Of a DNA stretch of 11,427 nucleotides, positions 6,095 to 11,427 are shown one piece after another. Numbering within the stretch: the stretch's first letter is position 1; every line of letters begins with the position of its first letter. Below the pieces are notes generated by a model that ran no database searches, was not told where the DNA came from, and saw only the letters and a list, made by a program, of their open reading frames with translations. This stretch comes from Chloroflexota bacterium (GTDB taxonomy: Bacteria; Chloroflexota; Dehalococcoidia; Lucifugimonadales; CATQGZ01): assembly GCA_027624995.1 (NCBI GenBank), contig JAQBTI010000049.1, positions 1 to 11,427 of the forward strand, given 5' to 3'. Both the position numbers and the translations under genes were made by a program.

Positions 6095-7195
6095 GTGGTA
6101 CTCGAAATCCCCGATTGGGTAACATTTCCCGAAGAAGGCTGGGCCCGAATCACGCCGGCCGACGCCGGGCTCGACCCGGAGAGGTTCGAGGCCTTCCTGG
6201 CGGGCCTGGACATCCGAGGAGGCGAGTTCGGCGGCGAGGACCACTCGGGCAACCAATGGGGCGCCGTGCTGACCCGCGGCGGGTATCTCGTCCACGAGTG
6301 GGGCGACAAGGACTACCGGCACCACACAGCCTCCGTGGGAAAGGCCTTCTCCTGGGCCCTGATCGGCTTCGCCGTCGAGGACGGGCTTCTCGACCCGGAC
6401 GAGCCGATCAACAAGAGCTGGACGGGCGAGGGGCAGCTTTCCCACCGGCATAAGTACCTCGACCAGGGCCATCACAAGAACCTGACCTGGCGGCATATCA
6501 TCGGCGCCAGGGAGAAGTCGGAGCACTACGGCGGGTTCGCCATCGAGCTGGGCCTGCGCTGGATGAACAGGGAATCGGGAGTGCGAGAGGTCTCATCCGG
6601 CGTGCCTGACTGGGCGCAGTGGACCGGAGACCCCTTCTACGACCTCTATGCGCACGCCGAGCCCGGCACTGTCGGTCTCTACTCCAGCGCCGGGTTCTGG
6701 AGGTTGTCCCAGGCCCTTACGGTCGTCTGGGACCGGGACCTGAAGGACGTCCTGGATGAGCGGCTGTTCAGCAAGATCGGTATTCCCGCTGACCGCTGGG
6801 ACTGGCTTACGGGCGGATACGTCAAGGACCAGAAGTACTTCTACCCGACGATACCAGATTCGTACACGTACCTGGACCCTCCCTACGAGGTCAACGGCCA
6901 CCCGGTGCGGAGCGGACCGGGCTGGGTTGTCATCAGCGCATCGGACCTCGCCCGATTCGGCCACCTCAACGCTACGCAGGGGATGTGGAAGGGGGAGCAG
7001 ATAATCGACCCGGCGTGGCTTCGAGGCCACAGCGGCGGCAACGCGTCGGGCTCCAGCGGTGAGTCTAAGTACTTCACCGCTATGGGGGTGGTCACGACCG
7101 AGGGCTTCGACCATCCCCACGCCACGGTCACCACCAGCCTGCTGCCCGAGCACGTCTTCATAGGCCCTGTGACCCACGAGCCAAAACAGAAATAA
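6095..7195 (+). CDS. Serine hydrolase, beta-lactamase/penicillin-binding-like family
   Basis: A 366-residue protein from GTG 6095 (386 if the GTG at 6035 is used). It has the serine beta-lactamase-like (PF00144) plan: the SxxK motif is S80-V-G-K83 in the segment HHTASVGKAFSWALIGFA; the second motif is Y196-S-S198 in GLYSSAGFWRLSQAL; a conserved late segment GWVVISASDLARFGHL lies at about 276-291. The opening EIPDWVTFP..GWARITPADAGLD is the usual substrate-side lead-in of soluble esterase-like members. No signal peptide is seen, so it is probably cytoplasmic, an esterase or amidase rather than a drug-resistance enzyme; the substrate is unknown. The MBL-fold gene follows 85 bp downstream on the same strand, with a repeat element between them. 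Confidence 0.88.
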   Translation: MVLEIPDWVTFPEEGWARITPADAGLDPERFEAFLAGLDIRGGEFGGEDHSGNQWGAVLTRGGYLVHEWGDKDYRHHTASVGKAFSWALIGFAVEDGLLDPDEPINKSWTGEGQLSHRHKYLDQGHHKNLTWRHIIGAREKSEHYGGFAIELGLRWMNRESGVREVSSGVPDWAQWTGDPFYDLYAHAEPGTVGLYSSAGFWRLSQALTVVWDRDLKDVLDERLFSKIGIPADRWDWLTGGYVKDQKYFYPTIPDSYTYLDPPYEVNGHPVRSGPGWVVISASDLARFGHLNATQGMWKGEQIIDPAWLRGHSGGNASGSSGESKYFTAMGVVTTEGFDHPHATVTTSLLPEHVFIGPVTHEPKQK

Positions 7196-7259
7196 CCGCA
7201 GAGAACGCGGAGAGCGTAGAGAATATTTTCTAATTTCGATCTCTGCGCTCTCTGCGGTA
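7193..7259. repeat. 9-bp tandem repeat arranged as an imperfect inverted repeat
   Basis: Starting within the stop codon of the serine hydrolase, three 9-mers CGCAGAGAA, CGCGGAGAG and CGTAGAGAA run from 7197 to 7223. After a 16-base A/T-rich centre, two 9-mers return in reverse orientation at about 7240-7258 (CTCTGCGCT, CTCTGCGGT). The outer arms pair 11 of 12 and the inner arms nearly completely, leaving about one extra unit unpaired on the left. In RNA it could form a long hairpin and act as terminator or stabiliser. Motifs of this GCAGAGA type are common intergenic repeats in environmental genomes, to my recollection. Confidence 0.7.
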
Positions 7260-7280
7260 AGTTGAAATGGAGGTAAGAAG

Positions 7281-8141
7281 ATGAAGATCGACATTATCGG
7301 CGCTGGAACGCCCAGCCCTACTCCCGACAGGTTCGGATCTTGCTACGTGGTCAACGTCGGCGGCGAGAAGCTGATGTTCGATTGCGGACCCGCGTCGACC
7401 CACAAGCTCGTGAAGATGGGAATCGATCTTACGACGATCGACAACCTCTTCTTCACGCACCACCACTTCGACCATGACGTGGACTACCCCTGCTTCATCC
7501 TGAGCAGGTGGAATCTGTTCAGGGGCGGCGAGAACAATCTGCAGGTGTTTGGGCCAAACCTGACCGAGCAGCTCACTCACAGGATCATGGACGAGCACGA
7601 GGGCGCGTACGCCCACGATTGGATCGCCCGGATCAACCACCCGCTGAGCCTGAACGCGTTCACCTCACGAGGCGGCGTACTTCCGCGCCCCGCACCCGTG
7701 GTGCTGGCCAAGGACGTCGGGCCGGGCAAGGTGCAATCGGGAGCCGACTGGGAGGTAACGGCCGCACCCGCCGAGCACGTCGAGCCGTGGTTGGACTCAC
7801 TCGCGTACAGAATCGACAGCGACGAGGGCAGCGTCGTGGTCACAGGCGACACCCGGCCGTGCGACAGCGTCGTGAACCTGGCCAAGGACGTCGACACGAT
7901 GGTCTGCCTGTGCACCTACATCGAGGACGAACAAGCGGGCACTCCTGAAGGACAGTACATGTGCGGCAGCACCACGGCGGCGAAGATGGCGCAGGACGCC
8001 GGCGCCAAGCGGCTGGTACTGGTGCACCAGGTTGACATCATGGACGAGCCCGGCGAGACCGAAAGGGCGGTCCGCGACATCGCCCGCCACTACGACGGCG
8101 AGATCGTCTGGGGCCGGGAGCTCATCACGGTGGATGCGTAG
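7281..8141 (+). CDS. MBL-fold metallo-hydrolase (RNase Z/arylsulfatase-like)
   Basis: A 286-residue single-domain metallo-beta-lactamase-fold protein. The metal motif HxHxDH is H60-H61-H62-F63-D64-H65; the other ligands are probably H166 (AEHVEPW), D190 (VTGDTRP) and H249 (LVLVHQVD). The opening MKIDIIGAGTPSP..RFGSCYVV and the FDCGP box (33-37) are typical of the RNase Z-like branch, which includes phosphodiesterases and small-molecule hydrolases. It lacks an obvious RNase Z exosite arm, so a small-molecule hydrolase is more likely than tRNA processing. The ATG is preceded by GGAGG at 7269-7273 with seven bases between, a strong initiation site. It may be transcribed with the serine hydrolase gene if the intervening hairpin allows read-through. 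No signal peptide is visible. Confidence 0.88.
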   Translation: MKIDIIGAGTPSPTPDRFGSCYVVNVGGEKLMFDCGPASTHKLVKMGIDLTTIDNLFFTHHHFDHDVDYPCFILSRWNLFRGGENNLQVFGPNLTEQLTHRIMDEHEGAYAHDWIARINHPLSLNAFTSRGGVLPRPAPVVLAKDVGPGKVQSGADWEVTAAPAEHVEPWLDSLAYRIDSDEGSVVVTGDTRPCDSVVNLAKDVDTMVCLCTYIEDEQAGTPEGQYMCGSTTAAKMAQDAGAKRLVLVHQVDIMDEPGETERAVRDIARHYDGEIVWGRELITVDA

Positions 8142-8165
8142 CAGGCGTGCGGAACATCCTTGGTA

Positions 8166-8185
8166 CCCAGAATCGCTCTTCTGGG
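8166..8185 (+). terminator. Possible transcription terminator hairpin after the MBL gene
   Basis: CCCAGAA (8166-8172) and TTCTGGG (8179-8185) form a perfect 7-bp stem with a six-base loop, 24 bp after the stop codon. No T tract follows, so it is not a classical intrinsic terminator and may only protect the transcript end. Confidence 0.3.
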
Positions 8186-8487
8186 GCGGTATTGGGGCTG
8201 GATGGGGCCGGACTGCAGGCCTGTGCGCAGATGCTCTGCAAGTCGGCCGGCTATCTGGCGGCGGGTCCAGGAGGCTGCGTTCGCGGTAGATCTGTTCCAT
8301 TCCGTACCGTTCTGTTTCGTTAGCGCGATGACACGAGATCGGAAGAGTGTGCAGCCCAAGACCACTTTTGAGCGGCGGCGTCCATGTCGACGAGAATAGG
8401 ATAGCACGTATGTTCGCATAAATCAATGGCCTTCACGTCTTGAACATGGCCTTTTCATTGGCAGCCACGGTCAGATGTCTTTCCGAG

Positions 8488-8503
8488 TCCTTCCGGGGAA
8501 GGA
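8488..8503. repeat. Small perfect palindromic hairpin
   Basis: TCCTTC (8488-8493) pairs with GAAGGA (8498-8503) around CGGG. It lies mid-intergenic with no T tract and no adjacent gene start; function unknown. Confidence 0.3.
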
Positions 8504-8611
8504 TGAGGAATCCAAGACCGTAATGGGCTGAAGTCCTGGGTCCGAAACGGGAAGGACCTGGCGGGCGGAGGTTAGAGGAGCCGTCAGCGGCTTTAGACCC
8601 CTCGCTCCGCT

Positions 8612-8643
8612 CGGGGTGACATGTTGGCCGGGGTGACGTGTTG
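8612..8643. repeat. Short direct repeat upstream of the DUF1445 gene
   Basis: Two copies of CGGGGTGAC(A/G)TGTTG at 8612-8626 and 8629-8643 differ at one position and have a 17-bp period. The core CGGGGTGACA also occurs at 9579-9588, on the other side of the DUF1445 gene. The distance to the start (32 bp) would also suit a regulator site, but this core is likely part of a dispersed intergenic repeat. Confidence 0.5.
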
Positions 8644-8675
8644 ATGCGGCATCATATCTTGGTAAGGACATTTCC

Positions 8676-9527
8676 ATGACCATACGGCCAGGGATAAGAT
8701 ACGCAGACCTGAGTCCTCGCGAGATAAGGGAGATGGCCCGGCGGGGCGAACTAGGCTATCGGGATACGGCTGGCATGGCGGCCGGGTACGTCCAGACCAG
8801 TTTCATCTGCCTGCCAGAGAAGTACGCCTTCGACTTCATGCTCTTCTGCCATCGCAACCCCGCTCCTCAACCGCTGATCGAGGTGCTTGAGCCGGGAGAG
8901 ACCGAGCCAAAGAGCTCAGCGCCGGGAGCCGATATCCGCACAGACGCTCCTGGTTACAGGGTCTGGCGCCACGGGAAGGTCGATGAGATCGTACCCGATC
9001 TGAAGGGGCATTGGCGCGGCGATCTGGTCACCTTCTTGAGCGGGGGCAGCTTCAGCTTCGACCCGGAGCTTGTGAAGTCTGGGATCAGGCTCCGTCACGT
9101 CGAGGAGAACGAACAGATCGGCAGCTACGTCTCGAATATTCCGTGCCGCCCGGCCGGCGTATTCGGAGGACCGATGGTGGTCAGCATGCGGCCCATTCCG
9201 GAGCGGGATGTTGACGCGGTTGTCTCGATAACCACGGGTAGACCAGAGGGACATGGGGCACCGGTCTGGGCCGGCGACCCGGAGGCAATCGGCATCGACC
9301 TGGCTAAGCCGTTCGCGGGCAAGGGCATGAGCGTCCGGGAAGGCGAGGTGCCAGTGTTCTGGGCTTGCGGTGACACGGCGTTGGTGACCACGATTCGCGC
9401 CGGGGTCGACTTCATGCTCAGTTACGTCGACGCGGGTGTGCTAGTAACTGACGTGCCCGTCGGCCAGGTGGACGCGCTATACAGACCGGGGTCCAGCGAG
9501 ACAGGGTTAGGTCGAACGTCTCGCTAG
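8676..9527 (+). CDS. DUF1445 / putative hydro-lyase (D-glutamate cyclase-like) family protein
   Basis: A 283-residue protein with the full set of DUF1445 (PF07286, YcsI-like) signatures: AGYVQTSFICLP (36-47), F57-C58-H59-R60-N61-P62, PQPLIEVLEPG (65-75), FLSGGSFSFDPELVKSGIRL (120-139), PMVVSMRPIP (166-175), EGHGAPVWAGDPEAIGI (211-227) and GEVPVFWACG (233-242). Length matches the family norm (about 260-290). The mammalian relative DGLUCY converts D-glutamate to 5-oxo-D-proline; bacterial members are usually annotated as putative hydro-lyases, and substrate transfer between them is not safe. The start has an AAGGA site at 8664-8668, seven bases before the ATG. It stands alone between two repeat-bearing intergenic stretches, so context does not reveal its pathway. 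Confidence 0.9.
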   Translation: MTIRPGIRYADLSPREIREMARRGELGYRDTAGMAAGYVQTSFICLPEKYAFDFMLFCHRNPAPQPLIEVLEPGETEPKSSAPGADIRTDAPGYRVWRHGKVDEIVPDLKGHWRGDLVTFLSGGSFSFDPELVKSGIRLRHVEENEQIGSYVSNIPCRPAGVFGGPMVVSMRPIPERDVDAVVSITTGRPEGHGAPVWAGDPEAIGIDLAKPFAGKGMSVREGEVPVFWACGDTALVTTIRAGVDFMLSYVDAGVLVTDVPVGQVDALYRPGSSETGLGRTSR

Positions 9528-9533
9528 ATACGA

Positions 9534-9597
9534 CAGGCAGCCTAGGCGCGGGGTTTGCTCGGGTCGTTCCCGACGGATCGGGGTGACAAACTGCCTG
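9534..9597. terminator. Possible compound hairpin between convergent genes
   Basis: CAGGCAG (9534-9540) pairs perfectly with CTGCCTG (9591-9597), enclosing an inner TCGGG/CCCGA stem (9559-9563 with 9569-9573). It lies just past the DUF1445 stop, in a 133-bp gap between convergent genes. No T tract follows, so terminator function is only suggested by position. Confidence 0.28.
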
Positions 9598-9619
9598 GCC
9601 GTAATGGATTCCCTCCTCC

Positions 9620-9657
9620 GCGGGAAAGACGGTCTGCAGGGCGGGAATGACGGTTTG
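9620..9657. repeat. 17-bp direct repeat next to the dehydrogenase stop
   Basis: Two copies, GCGGGAAAGACGGTCTG (9620-9636) and GCGGGAATGACGGTTTG (9641-9657), match at 15 of 17 positions with a 21-bp period. GGGAATGACGG-type words are familiar as scattered intergenic repeats; no coding role is seen. Confidence 0.5.
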
Positions 9658-9660
9658 AGT

Positions 9661-10566
9661 CTAACCCGGTTCGGTGGTCCTAGCCTCGATACCTGCTAGG
9701 CCTTCCAGCGCTTTGACGTAGGCCTGGATACCCTCGCTGCCGCTGTCGGCGCGCTGCACGGCACGGAGCATCTGGCTTACCAGCGGCGTCGTGATTAGAG
9801 GCATGTCCATTTCGGCGGCGGCCTCTTGTACCAGACGCAGGTCCTTCTGAGCCAGATCGACCATGAAGCCGGGCGCGAAGTCGCCGTCGAACACCTTTCG
9901 TCCAAGATTCTCCACCATCCAGGAGTTCGCGGCGCCCGCGCCGAAGGCTTTGAGCAGCGCGTCCGGGTCTCCACCGGCCTTTGCAGCGAAGACGATGCCT
10001 TCGCACATAGCTGCCAAGTTACCCAGGCCTATTATCTGGTTGGCCAGTTTGGTCACCTGCCCCATCCCATTGCCGCCGCAGTGGGTGATCTGCCGGCCCA
10101 TGGCCTCGAAGACCGGCCGGCATCTCTCGAAGACCTCTAGTTCACCGCCCACCATGATGGATAGCGTGCCGCTCGTGGCGCCCGGGAGACTCCCGCTCAC
10201 GGGGGCGTCCAGCATGTGGACTCCCTTTTCGCTCAGCTTCCCGGCGATCGACCGGGTAACCGACGGGGAGATGGTGCTCATGTCGATCACGACCGAGTCA
10301 GGCCTAGCGCCCGCGAGTACACTGTTATAGCTGTCAACCATCACCTCTTCTACCGCTGCGGAGTCGGTGAGCATAGTAATGGTCACGTCACCCCACTCGG
10401 CGACGACCGCGGCGGACCTCCCGGTCATCGCCCCCGCTTTCGCGAGCTCGTCCATTTTGGAGGGCGTACGGTTCCAGACGGATAGCTCGAAACCCGCATT
10501 CAGCAGGTTACGAGCCATGGGCATACCCATGATGCCGAGGCCTATGAATCCGATCTTTTTGTCCAC
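9661..10566 (-). CDS. Beta-hydroxyacid dehydrogenase (3-hydroxyisobutyrate / tartronate semialdehyde reductase family)
   Basis: A complete 301-residue NAD(P)-dependent enzyme. The N-terminal Rossmann fold has IGFIGLGIMGMPMA (5-18, the dinucleotide loop GxGxMG) and WNRTPSK (31-37); Asn-Arg-Thr after the second strand favours NADP over NAD. The substrate signature DAPVSGSLPGATSGTLSIMVG is at 120-140, the catalytic lysine is K173 in TKLANQ, and K241-D242 in QKDLRLV is the second conserved lysine site. The C-terminal all-alpha domain is full length. The exact substrate (3-hydroxyisobutyrate, glycerate/tartronate semialdehyde, succinic semialdehyde) cannot be fixed from sequence. It starts with GTG, one base after the TAG of the upstream ABM-like gene, so the two are almost certainly one transcript with coupled translation. 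Confidence 0.92.
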   Translation of the reverse strand: MDKKIGFIGLGIMGMPMARNLLNAGFELSVWNRTPSKMDELAKAGAMTGRSAAVVAEWGDVTITMLTDSAAVEEVMVDSYNSVLAGARPDSVVIDMSTISPSVTRSIAGKLSEKGVHMLDAPVSGSLPGATSGTLSIMVGGELEVFERCRPVFEAMGRQITHCGGNGMGQVTKLANQIIGLGNLAAMCEGIVFAAKAGGDPDALLKAFGAGAANSWMVENLGRKVFDGDFAPGFMVDLAQKDLRLVQEAAAEMDMPLITTPLVSQMLRAVQRADSGSEGIQAYVKALEGLAGIEARTTEPG

Positions 10567-10567
10567 G

Positions 10568-10855
10568 CTAGCCGACTACCTCAAAGCGTTGTGATTCGGG
10601 AGGTTTGGACCAGAGATCGCCGGCGCCGACCATCGCCCTGGCGCGCTCGGGGCTCGCTTTCCAGGCGTCGTAGATATCGTTATCGTCCCAGACAACGATG
10701 CTGGTGATCTGGGTCGGGTCGTCGAGTGCCAGGAGAGTCTGCCGGCTGACGAATCCGGGAGCTTTGCTCTGAGCGAGCCCGTTGCCGTCCAACTTGGCCC
10801 GCGCCTCGGCGACGCTGCCCTTCTTAGCCCAGTGGTGGGTGAGCACTCCGATCAT
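10568..10855 (-). CDS. ABM-like small dimeric alpha/beta-barrel protein
   Basis: A 95-residue protein matching the size and pattern of the antibiotic biosynthesis monooxygenase (ABM)/dimeric ferredoxin-like fold: first strand IGVLTHHWAKKG (2-13), helix SVAEARAKLDGNG, second strand APGFVSRQTLLAL (32-44), third strand QITSIVVWDD (49-58) and the helix AWKASPERARAMV (64-76) before a final strand. Despite the name, many such proteins are not monooxygenases; no cofactor residues can be named here. The ATG has GAGGTG at 10866-10861, five bases upstream. It is the first gene of an operon with the beta-hydroxyacid dehydrogenase, so it may act on the same substrate or shield a reactive intermediate; this is inference only. 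Confidence 0.78.
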   Translation of the reverse strand: MIGVLTHHWAKKGSVAEARAKLDGNGLAQSKAPGFVSRQTLLALDDPTQITSIVVWDDNDIYDAWKASPERARAMVGAGDLWSKPPESQRFEVVG

Positions 10856-10886
10856 GGTGGCACCTCATAGTCCGCAGATGCGCGGG

Positions 10887-10915
10887 AGTGTAGCAGCGCC
10901 TATGGAGAGGGTCAA
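10887..10915 (-). promoter_or_regulatory. Candidate promoter of the ABM-dehydrogenase operon
   Basis: On the minus strand TTGACC (10915-10910, 5 of 6) and TACACT (10892-10887, 4 of 6) are separated by exactly 17 bases. Initiation near 10880 would give a leader of about 25 nt to the ATG at 10855, including the GAGGTG ribosome site. Confidence 0.5.
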
Positions 10916-11026
10916 CCGCCCCGCCGTGGAGCGTCCACGCCATACGGACTTTCATCCCACAGATAGTGAACCTGGCCTTACCTCGACCGTCTCAACTTTG
11001 ATGCGGCACGGCGATTCGCGTGTGTG

Positions 11027-11055
11027 TTGACACCGCCGCGCCCGCTTAATACCAT
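11027..11055 (+). promoter_or_regulatory. Candidate promoter of the integrase-SAM-like gene
   Basis: A consensus TTGACA (11027-11032) is followed after 17 bases by TACCAT (11050-11055, 4 of 6). Initiation near 11062 leaves a short leader with AGGAG at 11076-11080. It is the strongest promoter-like site in the window. Confidence 0.55.
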
Positions 11056-11087
11056 GGGGGATAACCTCTTTGCCTAGGAGTTGCGGA

Positions 11088-11427
11088 TTGCAGGCGAATA
11101 ACCCGATTACACTGATGGATGCCCTGACACTGTACAGAGATTCCATCAATTCGGGGGACGGGTACGAATCCATTACCAGAGAGCTCCATCGATTCTCACA
11201 ATGGTGCGGATCCGAGCGAGACCTTACCGAACTTTCGCCGGTCCTGATAAGTGAGTATGCCGAGCAGATCGGGGGCAACGGGACGGCTCCCCAGGCGGCG
11301 CAAAGACTCCAGGCAGTCAGAGGGTTCCTCTCATTTGCCCGGAAGAAGCGCATGATCGGCGAAAACCTGACACAGCACGTACGTATCCCCAAGCGCAAGA
11401 TTGGGGATACGTACGTGCTGTGTCAGG
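11088..11427 (+). CDS. Integrase-SAM-like N-terminal domain, truncated (possible GreA fusion)
   Basis: From a TTG at 11088, with AGGAG seven bases upstream, the frame is open to the window end (113 codons). It reads MQANNPITLMDAL, then the all-alpha pattern of the phage_int_SAM N-terminal domain: LYRDSI..GYESITRELHRFSQWCG, DLTELSPVLISEYAEQIGG, and AQRLQAVRGFLSFARKKRMI, ending with ENLTQHVRIPKRK. That last basic stretch would lead into the next domain. Two readings are possible: a tyrosine recombinase, or a Chloroflexota-type protein in which this domain precedes a GreA transcript-cleavage factor. I lean to the second from memory of such sequences, without a search. Residues after 11400 lie in the right arm of a perfect inverted repeat and are probably not native. 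ATG 11115 is an alternative start without a good ribosome site. Confidence 0.65.
   Translation, partial: MQANNPITLMDALTLYRDSINSGDGYESITRELHRFSQWCGSERDLTELSPVLISEYAEQIGGNGTAPQAAQRLQAVRGFLSFARKKRMIGENLTQHVRIPKRKIGDTYVLCQ
11366..11427. repeat. Perfect 27-bp inverted repeat at the window end
   Basis: Positions 11366-11392 are the exact reverse complement of 11401-11427, around an eight-base centre GCGCAAGA. The left arm is coding sequence of the integrase-SAM-like gene (LTQHVRIP), while the right arm ends exactly at the last base. A fold-back chimera or assembly-graph artefact is the simplest explanation. Confidence 0.95.

Larger units (their letters stand above)
8142..8675. other. Long intergenic region with short hairpins and repeats
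   Basis: About 530 bp without a supported gene; the open frames here on both strands lack family motifs. It contains a hairpin just after the MBL stop, a 12-base match to a common sequencing-adapter core at 8336-8347, a small hairpin at 8488-8503, the segment CCCCTCGCTCCGCTCGGGG at 8598-8616, which looks like a dispersed intergenic repeat, and a 15-bp direct repeat just upstream of the DUF1445 gene. No RNA gene was recognised. Confidence 0.5.

Noticed and set aside
7797..8426. Minus-strand open frame of 209 codons reaching into the intergenic region
   Set aside because: Half is antisense to the MBL gene and the rest has no recognisable domain.
8598..8616. CCCCTCGCTCCGCTCGGGG as a terminator hairpin
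   Set aside because: Only the outer four pairs form cleanly and no T tract follows; it resembles a dispersed intergenic repeat more than a terminator.
11088..11427. Mobile element or prophage edge
   Set aside because: Only an N-terminal SAM-like domain is visible; no catalytic integrase residues, tRNA or attachment-site duplication accompany it.
1..11427. CRISPR arrays, tRNA or rRNA genes
   Set aside because: No regularly spaced long repeats and no cloverleaf or ribosomal RNA signatures were recognised on either strand by eye; a covariance-model search was not possible.

Overview
The window is GC-rich bacterial DNA, most likely from an uncultured Chloroflexota (Dehalococcoidia/SAR202-like) genome. 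This is inferred from the gene mix: many hydrolases of broad families (amidohydrolase_2, serine hydrolase, metallo-beta-lactamase fold), a DUF1445 protein, a PPOX-type flavoprotein, a thioredoxin-like protein with a CX4C motif, and a short integrase-SAM-like domain of a kind I recall ahead of GreA in that phylum. No database search supports this placement.

Layout. 1-1509 (+): the 3' end of a secreted-type thioredoxin-like gene, then an amidohydrolase_2 protein lacking two canonical active-site residues. 1561-5700 (-): a PPOX-type protein, a type IV prepilin-like gene broken by one frameshift, and a very long gene broken by four frameshifts. Read across the breaks, the long gene encodes a signal peptide, a six-Asp-box beta-propeller, an LCAT-like lipase with a complete Ser-Asp-His triad, an Ig-like segment and an IPTL-CTERM-like anchor. 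5701-6094: intergenic, with divergent candidate promoters. 6095-8141 (+): an intact serine hydrolase and an intact MBL-fold hydrolase, separated by a 9-bp tandem/inverted repeat element. 8142-8675: about 530 bp without a gene, with short hairpins and repeats. 8676-9527 (+): DUF1445 protein. 9661-10855 (-): a two-gene operon of an ABM-like small protein and a beta-hydroxyacid dehydrogenase, 1 nt apart. 11088-end (+): the start of an integrase-SAM-like gene that runs into a perfect 27-bp inverted repeat at the window edge.

How it fits together. The minus-strand block at 1990-5700 looks like an envelope/secretion locus: a pilin-like protein and a large anchored lipase. All five reading-frame lesions fall in this block while every other full-length gene is open, so it is either a decaying locus or a patch of poor sequence. 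The remaining genes look like scattered catabolic or detoxification functions rather than one pathway. The end palindrome is best read as an assembly or amplification fold-back, so the final about 27 bases should not be trusted as native.

The most interesting candidates are the propeller-lipase-anchor fusion, the amidohydrolase with altered metal/catalytic positions, and the truncated integrase-SAM-like gene.
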